A stretch of DNA of 64,000 bases. It comes from Pseudomonas rhodesiae (GTDB lineage: Bacteria; Pseudomonadota; Gammaproteobacteria; Pseudomonadales; Pseudomonadaceae). The notes under the pieces are model-generated. The model searched no databases and had not been told where the DNA came from. It saw only the letters and a program-made list of their open reading frames with translations. This document shows positions 55,148 to 63,443 of the stretch, piece after piece (positions within the stretch are counted from its first letter, which is position 1; every line of letters begins with the position of its first letter). The stretch lies in the NCBI RefSeq assembly GCF_007858255.1, contig NZ_VFEU01000008.1, positions 124,001 to 188,000 of the forward strand, given 5' to 3'. The translations under genes were made by a program, and so were the position numbers.

Positions 55148-55525
55148 TGTCGGTTCCACGGCGTGCAGGTTGAGGGTGATGCGCTGGCGATGACGGGCAT
55201 AGCGCAACACCATGAAATGCACCAGCAACACCACCAGCGAAATATTGAACTGCCCGATCACACTGATCAGCCCCACCCACTCTGCCACCAGCGCCACGAT
55301 CAGCACCACGCAAGTGAACGTCACCATGCTTGGACGCACCAACGCCCAATATTCCAGGGACTTGAAATGGCGCAGTTGGCGAGGGCATCTGAGTTCAAGC
55401 TCCCGGTGGCAATACGGGCAGTCGAAGGGCTCCTCGATGGCGATGGCATTCAATTGCCAAGGCTTGAGTTCAAAGGTGATATCGCAATGGGCGCATTGCC
55501 CTTTGATGCCGAGTGCAGCGGTCAT
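55094..55525 (-). CDS. Zinc-ribbon plus two-helix membrane protein of unknown function
   Basis: A 143 aa protein. The N-terminal ~50 residues carry two CxxC-type pairs (CAHCD and CPYCH), suggesting a zinc ribbon. Two transmembrane helices follow (about 66-86, VTFTCVVLIVALVAEWVGLI, and 90-108, FNISLVVLLVHFMVL) and then a short cytoplasmic tail. The ATG at 55525 has a strong GGGGAGG seven nt upstream, which supports the gene. It converges with the TatD gene and overlaps its 3' end by 54 bp. I do not recognise a named family. Confidence 0.7.
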   Translation of the reverse strand: MTAALGIKGQCAHCDITFELKPWQLNAIAIEEPFDCPYCHRELELRCPRQLRHFKSLEYWALVRPSMVTFTCVVLIVALVAEWVGLISVIGQFNISLVVLLVHFMVLRYARHRQRITLNLHAVEPTLPIEQLTRIACARLGQR

Positions 55526-55652
55526 CGTGGTGCCTCCCCGGCTCCCGGTTTGAATGAAATAAATTCTCACTCATTTACGCGGCCAGAAAAGACACCCCGG
55601 AAAATTCAGACGCACACCACACCCGTTAACACTTTAGTCCTACGCCTGCGCC

Positions 55653-57683
55653 TTACACGCGGAAGGCGCCGATCAGCTGTTTCAACTCCACCACCTGCAA
55701 TGACAAGCGTTGACTGGCCGCAGCGGTCTGCTGCGCACCGTCGGCGGCATGCTCGCCGGCGCGATTGATTTCGACGATGTTCTGGTCGATATCGTGGGCC
55801 ACGGCGGTCTGCTGTTCCACGGCTGCCGCAATCTGTTGGTTCTGATCCACGATCATGCCGACGGCACCGAGGATATTCTCCAAGGCCTGCTGGACCTGTT
55901 CCGACTGCCCGACCGTGCCATTGGCCATTTCATGGCTGCTGCCCATGGCCTTGACCGCCGCATCCACACCGCTGTGCAAGCGACTGATCATCTGCTCGAT
56001 CTCTTCGGTGGACTGCTGCGTGCGCCGCGCGAGGGTACGTACCTCATCCGCTACTACCGCAAAACCGCGGCCCTGCTCACCGGCCCGCGCCGCCTCGATC
56101 GCGGCATTGAGCGCCAGCAGGTTGGTTTGCTCAGCGATGCTTTTGATCACTTCTAACACCGTGCTGATGGCCTGGCTGTCAGTGGCCAATTGGTTGATCA
56201 CCCGCACCGACTGGTCGATTTCCGACGCCAACCGCGCGATGCTGCCCTGCTGGGATTGCACCAAGCCGCGACCGCTGACGGTCTCCTGCTTGACGCTATG
56301 GGCGCTGCTGACGGCTGCGGCGGCGTTGCGGGCCACCTCCTGGGCGGTGGACGACATCTGGTTCATGGCCGTTGCCACCTGTTCGATCTGTGTGCGTTGG
56401 CCGCAGACGGCCTGGTTACTCTGCGCCGAGACCGTTTCCACCTGACCGGCCTGCTGCTCGACCTGGTTGACGGTGTGCCCGACGCGCTCGATCAGATCGT
56501 GGATTTTCGCCACGGTGCCGTTGAACACCTGACCCAGGTCACCCAGTTCATCGCGGCTGCGCGCCACGAAGGAGACGGTCATATCACCGGCCGCCACCTT
56601 GTCCATCATCGCGCCCAGATGTCGCAATGTGGTGCGCGTGGAGGCATAGAAACCGGCGTAGAGGTAGAAGATCAGCAAAAACACGGCCGTCAACGCCGAT
56701 ACCAGCACCACCATGTGCAGGCGGTTCTGCGTCAGGCGATGCTGCAACTGTTGCTCAAGAAACCCCAGGGTGGCCTCATCGAGTTGATAGGTCTGGGCCA
56801 TCAACTGGCTGACCGCATCGTAGAACGTCTGCCAGGGCGCATCGAGGGTCTCCGCCATGACCACCTGCTCTTCGAACAGCTCACTGCCTTGCTTGAGGCT
56901 GGCGTTACTGGCCTTGGCCAGACCGTCGAGCGCCGTGTGCGCGGCACTGCTGGAGCCCAGCGCATCCTGCAGTTTCAAGCCATATTCGCCGTGGAGTTTT
57001 TCCAGTTGCTGCAGCAGTTCGTCAAAGCGCGTGCTGGAAGATGAATTGAGAAACCCCTGCCCCAGCGAATAGGCGCCCATGGCCCGCCCTTCTCCCAGTG
57101 TTTGGGTCACCTGCGGCGTGACGCTGGTGATCAACTCAGTCAGCTGGCGCAGATCGCTTTGGGGGTCGCGGCTCAAGCCCGATTGACTGGCGACGATCTG
57201 GCCGAGCATCTGCGCCTTGTTCAGCAGCTTGCCGATCAATGCGCTTTTACTCAGCAGCGAAGTCTCCTGTTGCTGGGCCTTGAACGCGCCGATCAATTCG
57301 TCGCGCTTGGCCTCGAACACCGCGATTTGCTCGGGGTCAGTGGCCATCGCGGTAAAGCCTTGCAAGCGGCTCAGTACGCTCTGCTCCAAGGCGCTGATCT
57401 TGCCTTCCAGATCGCCCGCCTTACCCGACTGGCCCAGAGTGGCGTTGATTTGTACCTGATTATTCAGGGTTTCCAGGTCACGGCGCAGGGCCAGGCTGCT
57501 GCCGAGCACGTCGAGGCTTTGCAGTTCGACGCGGGTGCCCTGGAATTCGCGCCACGAATCGCGCACCAGGAAATAGTTGGTGACCAGCATCGGCAAGAGG
57601 AACAACACACTGATCAGGCTGAACTTCAGGCCGAAGCTCAGGCGGTTCATCAGCGCGACGGCGGGATAGAGCAAGCTCTTCAC
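55653..57683 (-). CDS. Methyl-accepting chemotaxis protein
   Basis: An inner-membrane chemoreceptor of 676 aa. TM1 is near residues 12-35 (FSLISVLFLLPMLVTNYFLV). A long helical periplasmic sensor of about 290 residues follows, then TM2 near 325-348, a HAMP domain and the cytoplasmic signalling domain. The tip hairpin motif IAEQTNLLALNAAIEAARAGEQGRGFAVVADEVRTLA is seen as two halves. I set the start at GTG 57683 (AAGGGAG upstream), because the frame before it lacks a ribosome-binding site. Between speC and ampE in P. aeruginosa there is a similar receptor. The ligand is unknown. Confidence 0.9.
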   Translation of the reverse strand: MKSLLYPAVALMNRLSFGLKFSLISVLFLLPMLVTNYFLVRDSWREFQGTRVELQSLDVLGSSLALRRDLETLNNQVQINATLGQSGKAGDLEGKISALEQSVLSRLQGFTAMATDPEQIAVFEAKRDELIGAFKAQQQETSLLSKSALIGKLLNKAQMLGQIVASQSGLSRDPQSDLRQLTELITSVTPQVTQTLGEGRAMGAYSLGQGFLNSSSSTRFDELLQQLEKLHGEYGLKLQDALGSSSAAHTALDGLAKASNASLKQGSELFEEQVVMAETLDAPWQTFYDAVSQLMAQTYQLDEATLGFLEQQLQHRLTQNRLHMVVLVSALTAVFLLIFYLYAGFYASTRTTLRHLGAMMDKVAAGDMTVSFVARSRDELGDLGQVFNGTVAKIHDLIERVGHTVNQVEQQAGQVETVSAQSNQAVCGQRTQIEQVATAMNQMSSTAQEVARNAAAAVSSAHSVKQETVSGRGLVQSQQGSIARLASEIDQSVRVINQLATDSQAISTVLEVIKSIAEQTNLLALNAAIEAARAGEQGRGFAVVADEVRTLARRTQQSTEEIEQMISRLHSGVDAAVKAMGSSHEMANGTVGQSEQVQQALENILGAVGMIVDQNQQIAAAVEQQTAVAHDIDQNIVEINRAGEHAADGAQQTAAASQRLSLQVVELKQLIGAFRV

Positions 57684-57808
57684 AGGTGAACTCCCTTTTT
57701 GTTTTATTTTTATTGAGGGCGCAGGGCGGCGGCAGAAAGCCACTATTTGGCGCTCTGTCTGTATAGCTCAATTTGAAAGGGAGTTTTGTAACTTAAGGTT
57801 AACAGCCA

Positions 57809-57831
57809 GTGGGAGCCGAAGAGGCTCCCAC
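57809..57831. repeat. Short GTGGGAGCC/GGCTCCCAC palindrome
   Basis: A perfect 9-bp stem with GAAGA loop between ampE and the chemoreceptor gene. It is a different repeat family from the main REP and could act as the ampE 3' end, although no T run follows. Confidence 0.6.
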
Positions 57832-57848
57832 GTAACGCGGTCTGCGCT

Positions 57849-58685
57849 TTACGGCAACACCGTCCAGATGGCGAACCCGGCATACCACAGCACAGCCGCG
57901 CGCAGCAGCAGTTCCCATAGGCGGTCAAGGCTGTTGATACCGTCGGCCCCCACTGCCGGCGCCGGTATCTCGGCGGCGGCCAGACCGACTTTATCCACCA
58001 GTTGGGCGGCGCTGATGTCCCAGCTCAGTAGCTCGTGCAGCATGACCCGACTGACCGCGACAAAGTTGCCCACCAAGGCAAAACTGGCGGCCAGCAGGCG
58101 CACCGGCAACCAGTCGAAGGCGTGGCGCATTTGCCCGGCGCGCTCGGCGACCAGCGGGTTCTGGCTGTGTTCGCTGGCCAACGCCAGCAGGCGATATGCC
58201 AGGGCAGCGACCGGGCCCAGCAGGAAATACCAGAAAATCACCGCAAAAAAGCTCTGGTAGGCCTGCCATAACAGGTGGCCCTGGACCCGATCGAGCAGTT
58301 GCTCGCCGCTGTCGGCGCCCAGCTTGAGGTCGCGCTCGGCGACGTGCTCGGCGGCCTGCAAGTCGCCGCGTCGCCAGGCATCGCGGAACGGGCCCAGATC
58401 AGCCAGCAGATCGCCACGGCCCAGGCTGTAGATCACCACCAGCAGGTGCACCGGCAGCGCCAGTAAGCCATAGGCCACCGGTTCCAGTACCAGCAGCAAC
58501 AGCGCCAGCAATGCCACCGGCAGCAACACCAACAAGGTCAGAATCAACCAAGGCCGCTGCGCCATACGTGGGCTCGATTCCAGTTTGGCCAGCTCGCGCA
58601 GCCAGCCGCCATCGCGCTGCAACCGATGACGCAGGGCCGAGAACTTCTCGATCCAGACCGCCAACACCAGTACCAGGAAACTCAT
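57849..58685 (-). CDS. ampE: AmpE inner-membrane protein
   Basis: A 278 aa polytopic membrane protein encoded with ampD and linked to beta-lactamase regulation; its biochemical role is unknown. About four helices are visible (at 1-15, about 48-90, 140-165 and the C-terminus). The conserved stretches are WIEKFSALRHRLQRDGGWL and QSFFAVIFWYFLLGPVAALAYRL. The ATG at 58685 overlaps the ampD stop as TGATG, so I prefer it to the longer open frame. Confidence 0.9.
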   Translation of the reverse strand: MSFLVLVLAVWIEKFSALRHRLQRDGGWLRELAKLESSPRMAQRPWLILTLLVLLPVALLALLLLVLEPVAYGLLALPVHLLVVIYSLGRGDLLADLGPFRDAWRRGDLQAAEHVAERDLKLGADSGEQLLDRVQGHLLWQAYQSFFAVIFWYFLLGPVAALAYRLLALASEHSQNPLVAERAGQMRHAFDWLPVRLLAASFALVGNFVAVSRVMLHELLSWDISAAQLVDKVGLAAAEIPAPAVGADGINSLDRLWELLLRAAVLWYAGFAIWTVLP

Positions 58686-59245
58686 CAGGTGTGTCCTCCA
58701 TCCTGCAGGGCGCTGCGAAAGCGCTTCCAATCAAAAGCGGGGCCGGGGTCGGTCTTGCGTCCCGGCGCGATATCGCTGTGGCCACAAATGCGTTGCGGGG
58801 TGATATCAGGGTAAGCCGCCTGCAATTGGCGGGTCAGGTCGATCAGTGCACGGTACTGGGCATCGGTGAACGGCAGCTCGTCCGTGCCTTCCAGTTCAAT
58901 GCCCAGGGAAAAATCGTTGCAGGTTTCCCGCCCCTCGAACTGCGAAACGCCAGCATGCCAGGCCCGGTCAAGGCAGGACACAAACTGCGTCACCGTCCCG
59001 TCGCGCTCAATCAGAAAATGCGCAGATACCCGTAGGTCGGCAATCCCTTCAAAGTAAGGATGTTCCGTGACATCCAGGCGATTCTGGAAAAACGCCTGCA
59101 CTTTGCCAGTGGCGAACTGCGCCGGTGGCAAGCTGATGTTGTGCACCACCAGCAGTGAGATTTCGCCTGCGGGGCGCTGATTGAAGTTGGGCGAAGGGCA
59201 ATGACGAATGCCCTGGCACCAACCGCTGGCGGGGTCCAACTGCAT
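58685..59245 (-). CDS. ampD: 1,6-anhydro-N-acetylmuramyl-L-alanine amidase AmpD
   Basis: A cytoplasmic zinc amidase that cleaves anhydro-muropeptides in cell-wall recycling; its loss raises AmpC beta-lactamase expression. The 186 aa product has zinc ligands His35 (LLVVHNISLPP), His156 (ICGHSDIAPGRK) and Asp166 (TDPGPAFDW), with the general-acid Lys164. Active-site residues appear intact, so the enzyme should be functional. It is the first gene of ampDE, 61 bp upstream of which lies the end of the DUF1631 gene. Confidence 0.96.
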   Translation of the reverse strand: MQLDPASGWCQGIRHCPSPNFNQRPAGEISLLVVHNISLPPAQFATGKVQAFFQNRLDVTEHPYFEGIADLRVSAHFLIERDGTVTQFVSCLDRAWHAGVSQFEGRETCNDFSLGIELEGTDELPFTDAQYRALIDLTRQLQAAYPDITPQRICGHSDIAPGRKTDPGPAFDWKRFRSALQDGGHT

Positions 59246-59306
59246 ACAGGTTCCTTGAACGGGGCAACAGGTGACCAGTATGCCGCGTTCGACCCCGAGG
59301 TTGCGA

Positions 59307-61457
59307 TCACTTGCCGTGATTGAGTTGCCGCAGCTTACTGACTACGGCATCCAATGCACGCTCGAACAGCGGGCTGTCGTCCAGAACCTGCAAGGCGCCC
59401 TGCTTAAACGCCAGCGCCAGCTGGCCGACGCTTTTTTCCAGCACCTTGAGCCCCGTGCGGCTGACGAACACATACGCGTTGGCCGGGGCCATGATCGCTG
59501 CGAGCTTGCAGCGCTGGGTAACGACGCCATCCTGCTGAAACATGACCCAAGCGCCGACCCGCAGTTGATGAACCTTGAGCAGGTCAGGATCGTTGGGCGC
59601 CAGATCGAGCGCTGGGTCCAGCGGCCGCTCGCTGAATACCAAAGGCTCGCGTACTTCGATCAGCTCGTCGACACCGTCCGCCGGCTGCACATGCATAGCC
59701 TGGAGGCGGACGAAAAATTCTCGGGTACTGAAAGGGTCGAACGCCGCGCTGGTCAAACCGTCGCGCAGCGCCTTGAGCAAGCCGGGCAAATGCTCCAGCA
59801 AGCGCCGCCCGGCCTCGGTGTCTTCCTGCAGGCCGACGCTCCAGATCAGCTCGTCCATGGTGCGCAGCGCCGATTGCCATTGCACCGACTCCTCTCCGTG
59901 CTTGAGGCTGGCCAACAACAGCACCTGGCTCCAGGCCTGTTGCAGAAACTGCACAACGGCGAGGGGCAACACTTTGCCCAGCAACCGCCTATTGAGCACC
60001 TCGGCCACCCGCTGACGGGCCTCCTCGGTGCGCACCCGGCCTTCTTCGGCATCGCGGGTGTGCTGTTCGAGCAACTCGCTGCGGCGACACTCATCGGCGG
60101 CGAACGCGCTGAACTCAGCGAGCAATTGGGCAAAAATCGCCGGATCTTCGACAAACTCATTGAGCAAACGCTGCACCACCTGCTCGATGCGCAGGTACAA
60201 AGGGTCACGCGGGTAGTCATCGCACAGGTTGCAGCCCATGGCCATCGCAGCGATTTCGTTCAGCAGGCGCCGCGCCGGGTGGCCGGCATGGCTGAAAAGA
60301 CTCTTGTCCAGCACCGCCACTTTGAGCATTGGGATTTGCAGGCGCGCGATCAGCGCTTTGAAAGCGTCCGGGACGGTAGGGTCGTTGAGGATAAATTCGA
60401 ACAGCAGGGCGATCAGATTGATGACGTCTTCATCGGCCTCCTCCACCACCCTTGACTTGCCGCTCTTGACGCTGACACGGGTGAGCAATTGCTCCAGCTG
60501 GTTGCACAGGTCGAAATCGTCCTCGGCGTCCGGCGTCGGCACGTACTGCTGCAAATGGGACAACAGGCGTAGCAGGTCCCGCGTAGCGATAGGCTGGGGT
60601 TCGGCGCTGGCTTCGAGGGTCGGCGCCACGCTGCCGCGCACGGGTTTGAGCAAGGCTTGCAGCGCCGCAAAAGCTTGCTGGCCGTTTTCGTCGAGGGGTT
60701 GATCGGCGCTCGGCAGTGCGTCTTCGCGCGAGCGTTCACGGGCGGCCCGCCCACCGGCACGGCGCGAAGGCACGGTCTTGAGCTCCGGCAACACCCCCGT
60801 GGCGACCAGCAATTGATTGGCTTCGGCATAGAGTTGATCGGCATCGCTGAGGACATACTTCTCGAATAGCTTGAGCATGATCAGTTTGACGCGAATCTCC
60901 ACGCCCAGGCTGCGCCCCGCCTGCAAGAAAAATTCGCACAGCAGCGCCGGGCCCAGGGGGTTCTCACGCTCGTCCAGGGCATTGCCGAGTACCGCGCTCA
61001 GCCGCGCAGTGAGCTGCGACAGTGCCAGTCCATCGCGATGCCGGACGCGGCCCAGCATGGCTTCGAGCGCCACGGCTTTTTCCAGTGCGTCATGGGACGA
61101 ACTGGGTGTCGCATCGTAGGAAACCACCGGCACCAACTGCAGCTCACCGCGCCCGGTGTCGCCCAGGCCGGCAAACGCGGCAAACAGGCGCTCCATGAAC
61201 ACACGCTCGAAGTTTTTGCGCTTGAGGCGCAGGTCGCGCATGGCTTCAAAGAAAATATGGTGATCGACGGTGCTGCGGGCCTTGTCGGCCATTTCAAATA
61301 GCGTGTCGTCGGCGTTATCGAAGAGTTCCTGCAGGCCTTGCTGCAGCTGCTGCGCCGCCTTGTCGCGAACTTGCAGCAACACGACCGGCAGGCGGGCCAG
61401 CGGCGATGGCGTGGCACGCGCCTTATTGATCGGCACCACCTTTCCGTCATTGTGCAT
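59307..61457 (-). CDS. DUF1631 family protein, function unknown
   Basis: A 716 aa soluble protein, mostly helical, without signal peptide or membrane helices. The N-terminal part (VVPINKARATPSPLARLPVVLLQVRDKAAQQL) and the central block (LRRLLNEIAAMAMGC-type) are typical of DUF1631. A variable basic/acidic linker lies near 215-250. The last ~100 residues (HQLRVGAWVMFQQDG ... YVFVSRTGLKVLEKSVGQLALAFKQGALQVLDD) form a separate beta-rich domain reminiscent of PilZ-like folds. The ATG at 61457 has AGGAGG upstream. Its place between ampD and nadC is conserved in P. aeruginosa as I recall. Confidence 0.85.
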   Translation of the reverse strand: MHNDGKVVPINKARATPSPLARLPVVLLQVRDKAAQQLQQGLQELFDNADDTLFEMADKARSTVDHHIFFEAMRDLRLKRKNFERVFMERLFAAFAGLGDTGRGELQLVPVVSYDATPSSSHDALEKAVALEAMLGRVRHRDGLALSQLTARLSAVLGNALDERENPLGPALLCEFFLQAGRSLGVEIRVKLIMLKLFEKYVLSDADQLYAEANQLLVATGVLPELKTVPSRRAGGRAARERSREDALPSADQPLDENGQQAFAALQALLKPVRGSVAPTLEASAEPQPIATRDLLRLLSHLQQYVPTPDAEDDFDLCNQLEQLLTRVSVKSGKSRVVEEADEDVINLIALLFEFILNDPTVPDAFKALIARLQIPMLKVAVLDKSLFSHAGHPARRLLNEIAAMAMGCNLCDDYPRDPLYLRIEQVVQRLLNEFVEDPAIFAQLLAEFSAFAADECRRSELLEQHTRDAEEGRVRTEEARQRVAEVLNRRLLGKVLPLAVVQFLQQAWSQVLLLASLKHGEESVQWQSALRTMDELIWSVGLQEDTEAGRRLLEHLPGLLKALRDGLTSAAFDPFSTREFFVRLQAMHVQPADGVDELIEVREPLVFSERPLDPALDLAPNDPDLLKVHQLRVGAWVMFQQDGVVTQRCKLAAIMAPANAYVFVSRTGLKVLEKSVGQLALAFKQGALQVLDDSPLFERALDAVVSKLRQLNHGK

Positions 61458-61701
61458 CCTGGCCTCCTGAAACGGCGGTATTGAGTTGGACGACAATCAT
61501 CGACAGGCCGCATCGAACCCTGTGGATAACTGCACGCCAGCGGACGTCAAAGCTATGACGCCAATTGCAAGGCGCGAGATTATCTTGCAAACCGGGGGGC
61601 AAGCGCCAGCGCCCTCTGTGATTTGCGCGCAAATGAGCGGGTGGCTGGGTTCCCAGTCACACAGCCCCTATAATCGACGCACTTTGTTTGTGGAGCCTGT
61701 T

Positions 61702-62550
61702 ATGCCGAATCTCCGTCTTGCCGACCTCACCGCCGAAATCGAAGCCAATGTGCGCCGCGCACTGCTGGAGGACATCGGCAGCGGCGACATTACCGCGCAA
61801 TTGATCCCGGCCGAACGACTGGCCAAGGCCACCATCATTACCCGCGATGACGCCGTCATCGCTGGCACGGCGTGGGTGGACGCGGTGTTCCGGCAGTTGG
61901 ACCCTCGGGTCGCCGTGCACTGGCAGGTGGCCGATGGCGAACGCGTCAGCCCCAATCAAGCGCTGTTTCACCTCGAAGGCCCGGCGCGCTCGCTGCTCAG
62001 CGGCGAGCGCAGTGCGCTGAATTTTTTGCAGATGCTGTCCGGCGTCGCCACACGCGCGAAGTACCTGGCGGACTTCGTTGCCGGCACTCAAGTCAAATTG
62101 CTGGATACCCGCAAAACCCTGCCGGGCCTGCGCCTGGCACAGAAGTATGCGGTGACGTGCGGCGGCTGCCACAACCATCGCATCGGTCTGTACGACGCGT
62201 TCCTGATCAAGGAAAACCACATCGCTGCCTGCGGCGGTATTGCACAGGCCATCACGGCGGCGCACAAGATCGCCCCCGGCAAGCCCGTGGAAATCGAAGT
62301 GGAGAGTCTGGAGGAACTGCGCGAAGCATTAGCGGCGGGCGCCGACATCATCATGCTCGATGAGTTGAGCCTCGACGACATGCGCGAAGCCGTGCGCCTG
62401 AACGGCGGCAAGGCGAAGCTGGAAGCCAGCGGCGGCATCAATGAAACCACCCTGCTGCCCATTGCCGAGACCGGGGTGGACTATATCTCCATCGGTGCGA
62501 TGACCAAGGACGTGAAGGCGGTGGACCTGTCGATGAGGCTGAGCCTCTGA
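61702..62550 (+). CDS. nadC: Nicotinate-nucleotide diphosphorylase (carboxylating), quinolinate phosphoribosyltransferase
   Basis: Makes nicotinate mononucleotide from quinolinate and PRPP in de novo NAD synthesis. The 282 aa product has the key basic residues in [19 protein letters not shown] and [20 protein letters not shown]. It also has the barrel motifs [15 protein letters not shown] and EASGGI. The ATG at 61702 has TGGAG upstream; the frame is open from 61486 through the promoter region but that part is not NadC. It is divergent from the DUF1631 gene. Confidence 0.97.
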   Translation: MPNLRLADLTAEIEANVRRALLEDIGSGDITAQLIPAERLAKATIITRDDAVIAGTAWVDAVFRQLDPRVAVHWQVADGERVSPNQALFHLEGPARSLLSGERSALNFLQMLSGVATRAKYLADFVAGTQVKLLDTRKTLPGLRLAQKYAVTCGGCHNHRIGLYDAFLIKENHIAACGGIAQAITAAHKIAPGKPVEIEVESLEELREALAAGADIIMLDELSLDDMREAVRLNGGKAKLEASGGINETTLLPIAETGVDYISIGAMTKDVKAVDLSMRLSL

Positions 62551-62553
62551 AAA

Positions 62554-62613
62554 GCGGCAAGCGGTCAGCGTGACGCTGCAAGGAAGCCGAGTGCCGCCCT
62601 TGCAGCTTGCCGC
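62554..62613. terminator. Long compound hairpin between nadC and the DUF6388-like gene
   Basis: GCGGCAA pairs with TTGCCGC and, inside it, GCTGCAAGG pairs with CCTTGCAGC. It fills the gap between two convergent genes and probably ends both. Confidence 0.65.
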
Positions 62614-62619
62614 TCTGTT

Positions 62620-62925
62620 CTAAACCACCAGGTTATTCATCTCGCAATACTCGTCCCAATCCACACCCAGCACCTCGGCCGCTTCCTTGTGCAGGACCAA
62701 CCGTTGCGCTTCGAACTCTTCCGGTGTCGAGGTGTACTTGAGGGTCAGTTCCCAAGGTTGGAGGCCCTGGCTTTCGGCCTCATCCTCGAATGCCCACTGA
62801 ATCTGGTCGCGCTGATCATCGGCGCTCAGGTCCTTGATCTCTTCTTTAAGCTGCGGCGATTCCTTGAGGTAGTGCTCAAGAGCTGCTTCGTGCCGGGCTT
62901 CCTGGGTCATTTCAGTCGTGGTCAT
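62620..62925 (-). CDS. Small acidic protein, DUF6388-like
   Basis: A 101 aa cytoplasmic protein, strongly acidic and mostly helical (EARHEAALEHYLKESPQLKEEIKDL; QIQWAFEDEAESQGLQPWELTLKYTS). It resembles small Pseudomonas proteins grouped as DUF6388, but I give no function. AAGAGAA precedes the ATG. It is the last gene of the core chromosome before the tRNA fragment. Confidence 0.65.
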   Translation of the reverse strand: MTTTEMTQEARHEAALEHYLKESPQLKEEIKDLSADDQRDQIQWAFEDEAESQGLQPWELTLKYTSTPEEFEAQRLVLHKEAAEVLGVDWDEYCEMNNLVV

Positions 62926-63073
62926 GGTGTTCTCTTAGATCGAGGAATGGGGATGCATCTGGGACATCAGGTTGCGCAGATACAAAAGAACAGGCACGAA
63001 TGCCGGCTCGTCTGGCCTTCAGAACCATTCTGGGATCAGCTGAAAACATTGCCTTTGAAACAGTGTTGCCTTT
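62926..63073. other. Intergenic region before the tRNA-like fragment
   Basis: 148 bp of ordinary composition upstream of the DUF6388-like gene, presumably holding its promoter. I see no gene or strong structure in it. Confidence 0.5.
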
Positions 63074-63122
63074 GTGCCCGAGACAGGAATCGAACCTGCG
63101 ACCTTCTACCTGCGAGCTTGAT
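63074..63122 (-). tRNA. 3' tRNA-like fragment, probable attachment-site remnant
   Basis: On the minus strand the sequence contains a complete T-arm (GCAGG-TTCGATT-CCTGT), an AGGTC variable loop before it and a 3' acceptor strand CTCGGGC with discriminator A. The end reads CAA in place of CCA. The 3' half of an anticodon arm (GTAGA) is present, but no matching 5' half, D-arm or 5' acceptor strand (expected GCCCGAG). It is not a functional tRNA. Tyrosine recombinases commonly use anticodon-loop-to-3'-end segments as attachment sites, and the DNA to its right is AT-rich. In P. aeruginosa I recall a tRNA-Thr gene next to nadC. Confidence 0.65.
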
Positions 63123-63443
63123 ACCTTTTTTCCTACCCGAGAGCGTAGTCAAAAATGTGTCAGAGATAAAGTCTAAAAAAAACCGACGAACGGTATTTTC
63201 TTACAAAAAAACGTTCAATTGGACAAAAACACGTTCACTGATCTTACAGATCGCACAAAACAATAGAAAAATCTGAAATACGCCAATACAGAATATACAA
63301 AAGAGACAAGAAACAACAACCAATGCCGGCACAGAACTTAGTTAAACTGTAGATACTGTTAAACCATTTTATATAATATATAAAGAACCAACCAAGTATA
63401 AAAATCACCCACTTGACTTAAAAACAGGCTACATGCAAACCTC
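63123..63443. other. AT-rich non-coding DNA at the island edge
   Basis: 321 bp, very rich in A and T, with no coding frame of note. It holds two ACGTTCA copies 20 bp apart (63211 and 63231) and an inverted GAACG near 63188. These could be recombinase or excisionase arm sites or promoter elements. The contrast with the GC-rich DNA to the left is abrupt. Confidence 0.5.

Noticed and set aside
63074..63122. A functional tRNA gene
   Set aside because: Only the 3' half is present; the 5' acceptor strand, D-arm and 5' anticodon stem cannot be found next to it, and the 3' CCA is altered to CAA.
62689..63276. A 195-codon plus-strand frame across the tRNA fragment
   Set aside because: It is antisense to the small acidic gene and crosses the tRNA remnant; the CARDRNRTCDL peptide in it is the usual translation of antisense tRNA sequence.
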